Shown here one piece after another: positions 1-11,765 of a DNA stretch of 64,000 nt. The stretch covers positions 26,054,130-26,118,129 of the forward strand of contig OZ026520.1 of assembly GCA_964019695.1 (NCBI GenBank). The letters are read 5' to 3'. The stretch comes from Loripinus fragilis (Eukaryota > Mollusca > Bivalvia > Lucinida > Lucinidae). The notes under the pieces were generated by a model. It ran no database searches, had not been told where the DNA came from, and worked only from the letters and a program-made list of their open reading frames with translations. The position numbers and the translations under genes are program-made. Position 1 is the first letter of the stretch, and each line of letters opens with the position of its first letter.

Positions 1-135
1 GAATGCTGGCGTGGTATGTGAATTTTCAGTGGATTCGGACAAGTTTGCTGAGAAACCCTATATTTTTTGAGATTTTTCAGGGGGTCCGGATCCGCTGCCC
101 CCCCCCCCCCTCCGGATTTACACATGACCATGCAC
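1..135 (+). repeat. Dispersed repeat fragment with poly-C tract
   Basis: The opening sequence (gaatgctggc, then a 'gatttttcaggggg' segment, a run of C and a 'ctccggat' end) matches the two tandem copies at 60841-61090. It is a diverged partial copy of that family. The short ORF across it is mostly poly-proline from the C-run and is not a gene. Confidence 0.6.
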
Positions 136-249
136 TGGCCCAGAATTATGTCGGGTTGGGGGAGGGGTACTGACAACCTTGTTTTAAGTCATCAATGTAT
201 TTCACAGAGGGCCCAATTGCTTCTCTCGAGGGCCCACCTTGAGAAGATT

Positions 250-590
250 TAGAATCGTGCCATTGATTGACTGAAAATTTGTTATAAATGATATGTGCAT
301 TATTTTAATCTTAAGATAGCTCATACAAAGAGGTATAAAGCTCGCAATCTTAAAACCTCTTCTTGTAAACCATATCAGTAGCAGTTTTCTTGTTAATGTC
401 TCCATAATCTGTATACAGCTACCTGATAATGCTTTAATAATATTTATTTTAGAAATCATTGACCTAAGTTGCTTAGGTTTGAGATAAGTGTGAACTCGTA
501 AACATGCCCCGTCTTTAATGCAAAGTCAATTGTCAACAAAGTTATCTATCTCTCTGTAGTTATGGTCAAAAGACTGCCAGATAATTCAGG
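250..590. other. No gene seen
   Basis: AT-rich sequence with short ORFs on both strands but no recognisable domain, repeat family or convincing exon. I see nothing functional here. Confidence 0.5.
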
Positions 591-592
591 TA

Positions 593-787
593 CAGTGAAA
601 CCTGTGTAAAACGGCCACTCAAAAGTAGATAAAACAAAGATCTTAATGACAAATGGTAGCTTAATGAAGGCCGAAAGTATTGCAGAATGCTCATTCTGCA
701 ATACTTTTGACCTGCATTAAGCGATAATTGGTCTTGCAAACCAATTTTGGTCTCTTTGAGAGTGGCCGTTTTACGCAGGTTTTACTG
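593..787. mobile_element. MITE with about 30-bp terminal inverted repeats, TA-flanked
   Basis: Left end CAGTGAAACCTGTGTAAAAC and right end (reverse complement CAGTAAAACCTGCGTAAAAC) are near-identical inverted repeats that continue into CGGCCACTC. TA lies on both sides (591-592, 788-789). The interior is itself palindromic ('gcagaatgctcattctgc'). A second copy lies at 13909-14109. The TA target site and lack of coding capacity fit a Tc1/mariner-mobilised MITE; the superfamily is inferred. Confidence 0.85.
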
Positions 788-789
788 TA

Positions 790-1555
790 TGATTGTGGCG
801 TGTCACAACATCCCCTCGCGTTGATAGGTCTGCACAGTAAAAGATAAATGTAACTTTACACCAATTTCGGAAGTAGCATACCTGCCACTGATATTGGTGT
901 AACCTTTAAATTGCTTAAAAAAACTATGGTATGTAAGATTGCATTGATCAGAAGGATAACTACAATACTAACAGGTAGAAATGTTTCAACAACATTGGCC
1001 TCAATTTGATTTAGTTCGGAAGAAATAGTAAAGATACACCAAAAGGGATGGCAGCACTGTTTGTCCATGTCCACAACTTGAAGAGGACGCTGGGCTTATA
1101 TTAAAAGAGTACTCACATACAGAACATGTTTTTGCGGGGAAAAAGGGCAATGTTGATAAGAAGAGCTATTATTAAGAGTCATGGAACTTTTTTTCGAGAA
1201 ACTGCAAAACTGATACTTTTCTATCACAACTGTTTTTTGCCCGACAGTTATTTGTAGATGCAATGGATCTGATTTTCTGATAAACTTATCTCAATTTCCG
1301 ATAAATCATTTGATTTTCCGATAAGACAAAGAATGCAAAAAGCTACTGTATAAACCATGGATTTTAGAAAGTTAGTATATATATTTAGGATAAGGCTGTA
1401 TTATGCGCAACTGTTGTATGGTCTAATGTGTAGCCACCAAATATACAAAATTGGTCGAATATGAAAATGCGCATTTAAATTACACTGCAAAATCAAAGCA
1501 ACTTACACCCTGTAAAAATGAGAAACTCACACTCTGCAGTTCAAGTAACTTCCTT
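790..1555. other. No gene seen
   Basis: Intergenic AT-rich DNA. A 72-codon minus-strand ORF (856-1074) has no recognisable domain and no supporting splice context. Confidence 0.5.
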
Positions 1556-1562
1556 GGTATAA

Positions 1563-2180
1563 TAGAAGCAACGTACATGGTAAAATAGGAACAACGTACA
1601 TGGTAAAACGAACAAAGTATATGTTAAAATAGAAGCAAGTTACAAATTAAAATAGAAACAACATATGTACAAAAATAAATACAACGTACATGTACATGGT
1701 AAAATAGGAACGACTCGGTAAAATCGGGGCCACTTACATGCTAAAATAGGAGCAACGTACATTTTGTTCATGGCACGATTGAACAACGTACATGATGGCA
1801 AAATATGTACTACGACATGGTTAAATAGGAGACACTTGCATGGTAAAACAGGAGCACCTTACAACAACGTACATGGTAAAATAAGTACAACGTACAATGT
1901 ACATGGTAAAATAAGAACAACGTACCTGGTCAAATAAGAACAGCGTACATGGTAAATGATACTAATAACGTATATGTTAAACAGAAGACACGCACATGAT
2001 AAAATAGGAGCAACGTACATGGTAAAATAAGAACAACGTACAATGTACATGGTAAAATAAGAACAACGTACCTGGTAAAATAAGAACAGCGTACATGGTA
2101 AATGATACTAATAACGTATATGTTAAACAGAACACACGCACATGATGAAATAGGAGCAACGTACATGGTAAAATAGGAGC
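1563..2180. repeat. About 25-bp minisatellite (CAACGTACATGGTAAAATAG)
   Basis: Diverged tandem units built on 'caacgtacatggtaaaatag', separated by a few bases. The right half shows a higher-order repeat of about 146 bp: the 'agcgtacatggtaaatgatac' stretch near 1942 recurs near 2088 with its flanks. The minus-strand ORFs here only read through repeat units. Confidence 0.85.
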
Positions 2181-2303
2181 ATTCGTTCGCTTCCCGAGAT
2201 GCTTTCAACGAGGGGGGGGGGGGGGGTCCAAAAATTAGTGTTTTTACTTATTTGCTTTAGTCATCATATTTAACAGAGGGGAGATCCGTAACAATATTCT
2301 AAG

Positions 2304-2373
2304 CGGGCCACCATCGGCCCGTCAGCGAAACGCCATTTAATGGCGTTTCGCTGCTGGGTCGATGATGGCGCCC
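2304..2373. mobile_element. Palindromic MITE core (GGGCC...CGATGATGG family)
   Basis: Two arms around the centre 'cgccatttaatggcg' form a near-perfect hairpin of about 70 bp with outer arms rich in GGGCC/CGGCCC. Related cores occur at 39247-39314, 48505-48570 and 60767-60836. Here the core is bracketed by G-runs at about 2212-2226 and 2392-2406. Confidence 0.8.
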
Positions 2374-2406
2374 GATGATGGCGTGATTATCGGGGGGGGG
2401 GGGGGT

Positions 2407-3150
2407 TCCAAACGCGCATGATTATACGAGTACTGCAAACTTTACACGGAACAGTTTCTGTAATGACCTTGTATATATTCCAATCAGAAGATTTTGAGCT
2501 GCCAGTATTTTGTCATAATATTTGATGGATAAAAGGAAACAAAATAATTAGGCAGTCATTAACGGCGTAAGCTATACATTGATCAGTTTCAGGAAATGTT
2601 GGATTAGTGTATCCTCTTGAAGAGCTTTCATCTCTCAATGCTGTGGAATCAACTCGAAACTTTTCACGAGAAAATATCTCAATAGGGTTGAAATGAAACC
2701 CAGTGTTCTCAGCTACAGGGGCTAGCTAGAATTCTTAAAACTTGAGTGTAACAAGTTTTGCAGAGAACGTCAAATGTCACTCGGTAGACGTCGCTTTTAT
2801 ATGTGCAACATACTGATCTGCGCGCCTGGGGTTCGCGTAGAGTAAAAACTTTTTCGATGATGTACTTTTTCGATGGTGTTGACTACATTAAAATTGGGCG
2901 TCTTTTGTCCGTCGATGCCCTTATCGCATCGCACTCGATGCCATTGAAATGTTTAAAAGGGTTTTAAGGAAACCCAGGCTCTTAGGATGTAACTTTATTG
3001 ACTATCTATATGTCTGATTCCCGTTCAAAGACCCACCTTAATTAGTCATATTGAGATGATAACAAGGTACATTTTATGTACCAATTAAACCTTAGGGTTT
3101 TAATTTCCATATAAAATGTATTTCTTTCGCTGAAGGTTGTTTTTGTCATA
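2407..3150. other. No gene seen
   Basis: Non-coding. Around 2680-2850 there are fragments resembling the 'gctagctag...gttcgc' repeat at 20450-20610. No exon is recognised. Confidence 0.4.
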
Positions 3151-3217
3151 GCAAACAGTGTAGAAACTGATGAAATACTGCATTATGCGGCATTTCAGCA
3201 GTGTCTTCACTGTTTGC
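3151..3217. mobile_element. 67-bp hairpin repeat, GCAAACAGTG family
   Basis: Starts GCAAACAGTG and ends CACTGTTTGC, with diverged internal arms (TGATGAAATACTGCAT / ATGCGGCATTTCAGCA). It belongs to the palindrome family best preserved at 18859-18927, 39966-40032 and 57141-57207. Confidence 0.75.
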
Positions 3218-3384
3218 AAGTCATTAAGAGTCTGGTAAAACAGGATCAAAGGAACTAGAGTTGACTCTGGTTGGTTTGTTATGGTGGTGCAGATATATAG
3301 AGTTTGCGATTGCAAATAACGCCGTTTCTTAAGACGAATATTTGGTATCAGTAAAAGGCATTTAAGCCCCTCGGTGACCTAGAC

Positions 3385-3640
3385 TGCTGGCCGTTCTAAG
3401 GTGGTGGTTCCATCGTGATTGATTGGTTGTTTGGTGTGCTTTCCCCTCTGGTTGTGGGGGTTCTGTGTTTGTCTTTGTTTTGTTGTGTATTACTTTGTGT
3501 CCTTTCTAGTTTTGCAATAATAAAGAGATGGTTGCGTTCCTTTTTGTCTTCCTGCAAACGTTCTGTGACTCTTCCTCACGGTGCCGTGGGTTGGTCTGCG
3601 GTGTGTGATTGTGGTATGACCTGATCATACTAACTTACCT
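3385..3640 (+). repeat. Dispersed repeat with hydrophobic spurious ORF
   Basis: Contains 'ccatcgtgattgattgg...ggttctgtgtttgtc...tgccgtgggttggtctgcggtgtgtgattgtgg'. A related, rearranged sequence appears at 52387-52510. The 69-codon ORF is hydrophobic, but its composition follows the T/G-rich repeat, so I do not call a membrane protein. Confidence 0.45.
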
Positions 3641-3668
3641 TTTTAAAACTGTATAAACCAACATTCAG

Positions 3669-3858
3669 AGGAGCGCAGCGGTAGAGTGCTTAACTTGAGA
3701 TCGAGTGGGCCCTGGTTCAAACCTCGCCTGAGGCACGGCTTCGTTTATCTTCACTGCTCTGTACTGGTTCAACCCAGGATAGTATCTTGTTGACTGATAC
3801 GTAAAACATCAACTCATTGTGGCAAACAAACAAACAAGCAAATAAACAAGCAAACAAC
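3669..3858 (+). mobile_element. tRNA-derived SINE
   Basis: Head 'gagcgcagcggtagagtgctt...' resembles the SINEs at 12541 and 33865 but lacks part of box A. A box-B-like 'ggttcaaacctc' is present, followed by the family's 'ctggttcaacccaggat' block. The tail is a (CAAA)n run at about 3824-3858. It ends about 85 bp before the left terminus of the large element at 3944. Confidence 0.8.
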
Positions 3859-4614
3859 CCCCAAAGGAGAGCCATGGGCCTAAGTAAGCTAAAAATGCAA
3901 CAAAACGATAAACAAGTTCCATCAGTGACAAAGATGTAAAGTACACTACCGCCCATCTATTTGTCCTTGTCGAATTCGCGTTGAAAACGCATTGAAAACG
4001 CACGTAAAACGCATTAGTTTTCCAACGCGAATTTCGAAAATCCAATCAAAGCCCACTATCCATATGCGTTGAACTGCAGTGCAACGCATTTACCTGTTAA
4101 CCAATCAATAACTCAAGTATAGCAACGCAGTTCAACGTACAATTCGCGTTGAAACGCATGTTTGAACAGCCAATCAAAAAGGTTCAAGTGCGTTGCCAGA
4201 TCTGTTACGTGTAAATCAATGATTATTTCATTTTTGAAACCAAGACAACAGCGAAAACATTTTCCCCACAAAACGCTTTGTTTATTGTTTCTTTTTCTTT
4301 TTTGTGTCAATGGCACTCCCTCATTTTTGGCCATCGTTGCAAGATATTTCATGTCAGCTGACTTCACATCCCATTGCATTTGTTAAACATCGGTTACAAT
4401 TCCACTATGTGGACCAGTTCATCGTGTTCAGTCCAACCATATCAAACAGGTTCGTGGATCTTTCATCAGGTTTCAGAACCTGAACCTGCTGCATTTTGAT
4501 CAAATAACTGGCTTGAAGTCTTTATCGATTTATCTCTTCTTACTGGCTCAATTAAATTAAGGTCTTCAGATGGATAGGCTCCCAGTCCAAGCCTCACAGG
4601 AGGCACTGTGTTCG

Positions 4615-4640
4615 GAGAGAGAAAGAGAGAGAGAGAGAGT
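4615..4640. repeat. (GA)n microsatellite
   Basis: Short GA-rich run at the left boundary of the 55-bp array, directly after a partial array-like motif (aggcactgtgttcgg). Confidence 0.9.
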
Positions 4641-5647
4641 AGGCTGTTTAAACTGTGTCGGAACCTACCTGCCTGGCACTGTGTTGCAGGGGTGCAGGCT
4701 GTTTTAGTAATGTAGGAACCTACCTGCCGGGCACAGTGTTACAGGGGTGCGGCTGTATAAGCGGTGTCGGAACCTACCTGCCGGGCACTGTGTTACATGC
4801 AGTGATGCAGGCTGTTTAAGTAGTATAGGAACCTACCTGCCAGGCACTATGTTGCAGGGGTGCAGACTGTTTAAGCAATGTTGGAGTCTACCTGCCGGGC
4901 ACTGTGTTGCAGGGGTGCAGACTATTTCAGCAATGTCTGAACCTACCTGCCGGGCACTGTGTTGCAGTGGTGCAGGGTGTTTAAGAAGTGTCGGAACCTA
5001 CCTGCCTGGCACTGTGTTGCAGGGGTGCAGACTGTTTAAGCAGTGTCTGAACCTACCTGCCGGGCGCTGTCTTACAGTGGTAAGGGCTGTTTAAGCGGTG
5101 TCAGAACCTACCTGCCGGGCTATGTGTTACAGTGGTGCAGACTGTTAAAGCAATGTCAGAACCTACCTGCCGGGCACTGTGTAACAGTGGAGCAGACTGT
5201 TTAAGCAATGTCAGAACCTACCTGCCGGGCACTATGTTACAGTGGTGCAGGCTGTTTAAGCAATATCAGAACATACCTGCCGGGCACTGTGTTACAGTGA
5301 TGCAGACTGTTTAAGCAATGTCAAAACCTACCTGCCGGGCACTGTGTTACAGTAGTGCAGACTTTTTAAGTGGTGTCAGAACCTACATGCCGGGCACTGT
5401 GTTACAGTGGTGCAGACTGTTTAAACGGTGTCAGAACCTACCTGCCGGGCACTGTGTTACAGGGGTGCAAAATTTTTTCAAGCAGTGTCGGAACCTACCT
5501 GCCGGGCACTGTGTTACAGTGGGGATGACATATAAAGCGGTGTCAGAACCTACCTGCCGGGCACTGTGTTTCAATGGTGAAGGCTGTTTAAGCGGTGTCG
5601 GAACCTACCTGCCGGGCACTGTGTTACAGTGGTACAGGCTGTTAAAG

Positions 5648-5780
5648 TAAAAATAAACCAGTTTTAGATAATTCTGATTTTTGTTTAATAATTTTGATAG
5701 GAAAATTAGACCAAATTCAGATTTTCAAAATCCTTTTTCTTTAGAAATTAAGATATCTCTGTTTTTGCCTGTATTGAGTT
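5648..5780. repeat. AT-rich spacer in satellite, copy 1
   Basis: About 133 bp beginning 'taaaaataaaccagtttt' and ending 'tgtattgagtttaaac', unlike the 55-bp unit. The same segment recurs at about 6399-6531 and 8249-8381, so it was amplified with blocks of the array. Confidence 0.9.
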
Positions 5781-6398
5781 TAAACTGTTTAAGCAGTGTC
5801 AGAACCTACCTACCGGGCACTGTGTTACAGTGGTAAAGGCTGTTAAAGAAGTGTCAGAACCTACCTACCAGGCACCTGTGTTGCAGGGGTGCAGACTGTT
5901 TCAGCAATGTCAGAACCTACCTGCGGGGCACTGTGTTACAGTGGTGCAGGCTGGTTAAGTAGTGTCGAAACCTACCTGCCGGGCACTGTGTTACAGTGGT
6001 GCAGGTTGTTTAAGCAATGTCAGAACCTACCTGCCGGGCACTATGTTACAGTAGTGCAGACTTTTTAAGTGGTGTCAGAACCTACATGCCGGGCACTGTG
6101 TTACAGTGGTGCAGACTGTTTAAGCGATGTCAGAACCTACCTGCCGGGCACTGTGTTACAGGGATCAAACTGTTTAAGCAGTGTCGGAACCTACCTACCG
6201 GGCACTATGTTACAGTGGTGCAGACTGTTTGAGCAGTGTCGGAACCTACCTGCCGGGCACTGTGTTACAGAGGGGATGACATATTAAGCAGTGTTGAAAC
6301 CTACCTGCCGGTGACTGTGTTACAGTGGTGAAGGCTGTTTAAGTGGTGTCGGAACCTACCTGCCGGGCACTGTGTTACAGGGATGCAGGCTGTTTAAG

Positions 6399-6531
6399 TA
6401 AAAATAAACCAGTTTTAGATAATTCTGATTTTTGTTTTATAATTTTGATAGGAAAATAAGACCTCATTCAGATTTTCAAAATCCTTTTTCTTTAGAAATT
6501 AAGATATCTCTGTTTTTGCCTGTATTGAGTT
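6399..6531. repeat. AT-rich spacer in satellite, copy 2
   Basis: Same segment as at 5648, 751 bp downstream, at the same junction ('aggctgtttaag' to 'taaaaataaacc'). Its 'aagacctcattcag' variant is shared with copy 3, so copies 2 and 3 are closest. Confidence 0.9.
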
Positions 6532-8248
6532 TAAACTGTTTAAGCAGTGTCAGAACCTACCTACCGGGCACTGTGTTACAGTGGTGCAGACTGTTTAAGC
6601 AGTGTACGAACCTACCTGCCAGGCACTGTGTTATAGTGGTGCAGGCTGTTTAAGCATAGTCAGAACCTACTTGCCGCCAATGTGTTGCAGGGGTGCAGAC
6701 TGTATAAGCGGTGTTGGAACCTCTCTGCCGGGCACTGTGCTACAGTGGTAAAGACTGTTTAAGAAGTGTCAGAACCTACCTACCTGGCACCTGTGTTAGA
6801 GGGGTGCAGACTGTTACAGCAATGTCGGAACCTACCTGCGGGGCACTGTGTTGCAGGGGTGCAGATTTCTTAAGTAGTGTCAGAACCTACCTGCCAGAAC
6901 TGTGTTACAGTGGTGCAGGCTGGTTAAGTGGTGTCGAAACCTACCTGCCGGGCACTGTGTTACAGTGGTGCAGGCTGTTTAAGCAGTGTCAGAACCTACC
7001 TGCCGGGTACTGTGTTACAGGGGTGCAGTCTGTTTAAGTAGTGATGGAACCTACCTACCAGGCACTGTGTTACAGTGATGAAGGCTGTTTAAGTGGTGTC
7101 AGAACCTACCTGCCGGGTACTGTGTTACAGTGGTGCAGGCTGTTTAAGCGGTGTCGGAACCTACCTGCAGGGCACTGTGTTACAGGGGTGCAGGCTGTAT
7201 AAGCCGTGTCGGAACCTACCTGCTTGGCACTATGTTACAGTGGTGCAGGCTGTTTAAGTAGTGTCAGAACCTACCTGCCATAGACTGTGTAACAGTGGTG
7301 AAAGCTGTTTCAGCAATGTCGGAGTCTACCTGCCGGGCACTGTGTTACAGTGGTACAGACTATTTAAGCGGTGTCGGAACCTACCTGCAGGGCACTGTGT
7401 TACAGTGGTGCAGACTGTTTAAGCCGTGTTGGAACCTACCTGCGGGGCACTGTGTTACAGTGATGCAGACTGTTTAAGCAGTGTCTTAACCTACCTACCG
7501 GACACTGTGTTACAGTGGTGCAGGCTGTTTAAGCTATGTCAGAACCTACCTGCCGGGCACTGTGTTACAGTGGTGAAAGCTGTTTAAGCAATGTCAGAAC
7601 CTACCTGCCAGGCACTGTGTTGCAGTGGTGCAGGCTGTTTAAGCAATATCGGAACCTACCTGCCTGGCACTGTGTTACAGTGGTGCAGAATGTTTAAGCA
7701 ATATCAGAACCTACAAGCCGGGCACTGTGTTACAGTGGTGAAAGCTGTTTTAGCAATGTCAGAACCTACCTACCTGGCACTGTGTTATGGTGGTGCAGGC
7801 TGTTTAAGCAATGTTGGAGTCTACCTGCCCGGCACTGTTTTTACAGTGGTGAAAGCTGTTTTAGCAATGTCAGAGTTTACCTGCCAGGCACTGTGTTGCA
7901 GGGGTGAAGGCTGTTTAAGCAATGTCAGAACCTACATGCCGGGCACTGTGTTACAGTGGTGCAGACTGTTTAAGCGGTGTCAGAACCTACCTGCCGGGCA
8001 CTGTGTTACAGGGGTCAAACTGTTTAAGCAGTGTCGGAACCTACCTACCGGGCACTATGTTAAAGTGGTGCAGACTGTTTGAGCAGTGTCGGAACCTACC
8101 TGCCGGGCACTGTGTTACAGAGGGGATGACATATTAAGCAGTGTTGGAACCTACCTGCAGGTGACTGTGTTACAGTGGTGAAGGCTGTTTAAGCGGTGTC
8201 GGAACCTACCTGCCGGGCACTGTGTTACAGGGGTGCAGGCTGTTTAAG

Positions 8249-8381
8249 TAAAAATAAACCAGTTTTAGATAATTCTGATTTTTGTTTAATAATTTTGATA
8301 GGAAAATAAGACCTCATTCAGATTTTCAAAATACTTTTTCTTTAGAAATTAAGATATCTCTGTTTTTGCCTGTATTGAGTT
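8249..8381. repeat. AT-rich spacer in satellite, copy 3
   Basis: Same segment, 1850 bp after copy 2. Shares the 'aagacctcattcag' variant with copy 2. It marks the second period of the roughly 1.9-kb higher-order repeat. Confidence 0.9.
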
Positions 8382-10745
8382 TAAACTGTTTAAGCAGTGT
8401 CAGAACCTACCTACCGGGCACTGTGTTACAGTGGTGCAGACTGTTTAAGCAGTGTACGAACCTACCTGCCGGGCACTGTGCTACAGTGGTGCAGGCTGTT
8501 TAAGCATAGTCAGAACCTACTTGCCGCGCACTGTGTTGCAGGGGTGCAGACTGTATAAGCGGTGTTGGAACCTACCTGCCGGGCACTGTGCTACATTGGT
8601 GTAGGCTGTTTAAGTGGTGTCAGAACCTACCTGCCGTATACTGTGTTACAGTGGTGAAGGCTGTTTTAGCAATGTCGGAGTCTACCTGCCAGGCACTGTG
8701 TTACAGTGGTAAAGACTGTTTAAGAAGTGTCAGAACCTACCTACCTGGCACCTGTGTTAGAGGGGTGCAGACTGTTACAGCAATGTCGGAACCTACCTGC
8801 GGGGCACTGTGTTGCAGGGGTGCAGATTTCTTAAGTAGTGTCAGAACCTACCTGCCAGAACTGTGTTACAGTGGTGCAGGCTGGTTAAGTGGTGTCGAAA
8901 CCTACCTGCCGGGCACTGTGTTACAGTGGTGCAGGCTGTTTAAGCAATGTCAGAACCTACCTGCCGGGTACTGTGTTACAGGGGTGCAGTCTGTTTAAGT
9001 AGTGATGGAACCTACCTACCAGGCACTGTGTTACAGTGATGCAGGCTGTTTAAGTGGTGTCAGAACCTACCTGCCGGGTACTGTGTTACAGTGGTGCAGG
9101 CTGTTTAAGCGGTGTCAGAACCTACCTGCGGGGCACTGTGTTACAGGGGTGCAGGCTGTATAAGCCGTGTCGGAACCTACCTGCTTGGCACTATGTTACA
9201 GTGGTGCAGGCTGTTTAAGTAGTGTCAGAACCTACCTGCCATAGACTGTGTAACAGTGGTGAAAGCTGTTTCAGCAATGTCGGAGTCTACCTGCCGGGCA
9301 CTGTGTTACAGTGGTACAGACTATTTAAGCGGTGTCGGAACCTACCTGCAGGGCACTATGTTACAGTGGTGCAGACTGTTTAAGCCGTGTCGGAACCTAC
9401 CTGCGGGGCACTGTGTTACAGTGATGCAGACTGTTTAAGCAGTGTCTTAACCTACCTACCGGACACTGTGTTACAGTGGTGCAGGCTGTTTAAGCTATGT
9501 CAGAACCTACCTGCCGGGCACTGTGTTACAGTGGTGAAAGCTGTTTAAGCAATGTCAGAACCTACCTGCCAGGCACTGTGTTGCAGTGGTGCAGGCTGTT
9601 TAAGCAATATCGGAACCTACCTGCCTGGCACTGTGTTACAGTGGTGCAGAATGTTTAAGCAATATCAGAACCTACAAGCCGGGCACTGTGTTACAGTGGT
9701 GAAAGCTGTTTTAGCAATGTCAGAACCTACCTACCTGGCACTGTGTTATGGTGGTGCAGGCTGTTTAAGCAATGTTGGAGTCTACCTGCCGGGCACTGTT
9801 TTTACAGTGGTGAAAGCTGTTTATGCAATGTCGGAGTTTACCTGCCAGGCACTGTGTTGCAGAGGTGCAGGCTGTTTAAGCAATGTCAGAACCTACCTGC
9901 AGGGCACTGTGTTACAGTGGTGAGAGCTGTTTAAGTAGTGTCCTAACCTACCTGTCGGGCACTGTGTTACAGTAGTGCAGGCTGTTTAAGAGGTGTCAGA
10001 ACCTACCTGCCTGGCACTGTGTACACAGGGGTGCAAACTGTTTAAGCAGTGTCGGAACCTACCTACTGGGCACTGTGTTACAGTGGTGCAGGCTTTTTAA
10101 GCGGTGTCAGAACCTACCTGTTGGGCACTATGTTACAGTGGTGCAGGCTTTTTAAGCGGTGTCAGAATCTACCTGCCGTACACTGTGTTACAGTGGTGAA
10201 AGCTGTTTTAGCAATGTCAGAGTCTACCTGCTGGGCACTGTGTTACAGTGATGCAGACTGTTTAAGAAGTGTCGGAACCTAACTGCCGGGCACTGCATTG
10301 CAGGGGTTCAGACTGTTTAAGCTTGCCGGGGTTCAGGCTGTTTAACCGGTGTCAGATCCTACCAGGTGGGCACTGTGTTGCAGGGGTGCAGGCTGTTTAA
10401 GCGGTGTCTGAACCAACCTGCCAGGCACTGTGTTGCAGGGGTGCAGGCTGTTTAAGCGGTTTCGGAAGTTACCTGCAAGCACTGGTTTGCAGGGGTGCAG
10501 GCTGGTTAAGCGGTGTTGGAACCTCCCTCTGCTGCACTGTGGGGTTGGGGTGCAGGCTGTTTAAGTGGAGTTGGAAACTACCTCCCTGGCACCTTTGGGC
10601 AGGCTGTTAAAGCGGTGTAGGAACTTACCTCCAGGGCACTGTTGGGCCAGGGGTTCAGGCCGTTTAATCGGGGTTGGAACCTACCTCCTGAGCACTGCTT
10701 GGCAGGGGTGCAGGGTGTTTAAGCGGTGTCAGTTCCTACTTCATC

Positions 10746-11340
10746 AGCAGGTTAGAGGGGCAGAACTGGATACTGTTCTACTTTTATTTTAGGACTGATC
10801 AGGTGAAGCCTGGGCACATGCAATTACTTTTGCTTCGGAGTGCCTTCTTATTTCTTTTTAGAGAGATCTATATAGTTAGAATGTCAACAAGTGAGTTCGA
10901 TTATTTTACTCATGCTACAAGGAGATTTTGCATCTAATCTCAGTTGACCCAATCTTAAAGTTCGAAATTGTTTGATGCGAATCACCAGAAACAAAATTGA
11001 ATGCAGTGCGACATGTTTTTAATTCATCTGCTTAATGTCGTTGTTTTAAGAAAAATATTTTACATTGGGCACTAAAAGAGACTAATTATAGATCTATATC
11101 TGATGAAGATCGATGTGATTTTACTGTTATACATTCATTTTTCGGCCTTGAGTAACTCCATTTATTTCTCTGATGAAAAGTCGTGATAGTCAGCTCAAAA
11201 TATTGATAAATGAATGCAGTGAGATATTTAATTCAAATTGGGCTTTAAAAGCCCAAAGGAAACGGGAATTGAGATTTGCAAGACAAGTCTTATCAAAAAT
11301 ATTCAAACCGAAGCTAAACAATAACAATCATGTAAACATT
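10746..11340. other. Right interior of the TIR element, no gene seen
   Basis: Non-satellite interior of the 3944-11584 element. One 94-codon ORF (11173-11457) runs into the subterminal repeat zone and has no recognisable domain; it is probably not a transposase fragment. Confidence 0.4.
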
Positions 11341-11765
11341 GAGCAAGGTCAACTAAATTTTGATTGGTTTACGCATCAATGCGTTGTAACAGAACGATTT
11401 GATTGGCTAAAGCGAGAAACGCATATTTTATCGTTGAAACGCGTTGGGGGCTGCTAATGAATATTCATGAGTTTCGAAATACGTTGATTCGCGTTTCATA
11501 CGCAATTTAAACTCAACGCACGTACAATGCGTTGGAAACGCACATAAAACGCGAATTCGCAGGACAAATACGCGGGCGGTAGTGTAGCAATTTTCTTCAT
11601 TCGTTTTTAATTCTACTGATGACAGACAATTTCAGTTTTGCCAAGCACAACTTAATGTATGATAAGGCATGCAGGTGAACCGGCTCAAACCCAGTCACTC
11701 TGCCGTTTCCTTATTGACTGTGTATTTTTTGTTTCCAGGGGATGGGCCAGTGCACGAGATCCAAG

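Larger units (their letters stand above)
4641..10745 (+). repeat. 55-bp satellite array, about 110 units
   Basis: Tandem units of 55 bp: GTGCAGRCTGTTTAAGC, then 'agtgtcagaacctacctgcc' and 'gggcactgtgttacagtg'. The last units (about 10300-10745) decay in sequence and length. Because 55 is not a multiple of 3, the long plus-strand ORFs cycle through three frames of the same unit (LPAGHCVT, LPGTVLQW, SEPTCRALCY) and are artefacts of a stop-poor unit. The array is interrupted three times by an AT-rich segment and contains a large internal duplication. It lies wholly inside the TIR element at 3944-11584. Confidence 0.95.
3944..11584. mobile_element. 7.6-kb CACTA-like TIR element carrying a satellite array
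   Basis: The left terminus CACTACCGCCCATCTATTTG and right terminus (reverse complement CACTACCGCCCGCGTATTTG) are inverted repeats of about 40 bp that continue through TCCT and CGAATTCGCGTT with a 2-nt indel. TA flanks both ends (3942-3943, 11585-11586). Both subterminal zones (about 3966-4200 and 11340-11560) carry many copies of an AACGCG/GCGTTGAAACGC motif and of CCAATCA in both orientations, the clustered subterminal pattern typical of CACTA elements. No transposase reading frame is visible, so it is non-autonomous. Superfamily assignment rests on termini only; a 2-bp target site differs from the usual 3 bp of plant CACTA elements. Confidence 0.8.

Noticed and set aside
3415..3624. Hydrophobic ORF as a membrane protein or as the missing signal-peptide exon
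   Set aside because: It lies in a dispersed T/G-rich repeat whose relatives elsewhere are not in frame.
4747..10610. Series of plus-strand ORFs of 60 to 163 codons rich in Cys (SEPTCRALCYSG, LPAGHCVT)
   Set aside because: They are the three frames of a 55-bp tandem unit without stops. Starts and ends follow random unit variants, and no splice or codon constraint is seen.
4641..10745. CRISPR array
   Set aside because: Units are contiguous with no unique spacers, the host is an animal genome, and no cas genes exist.
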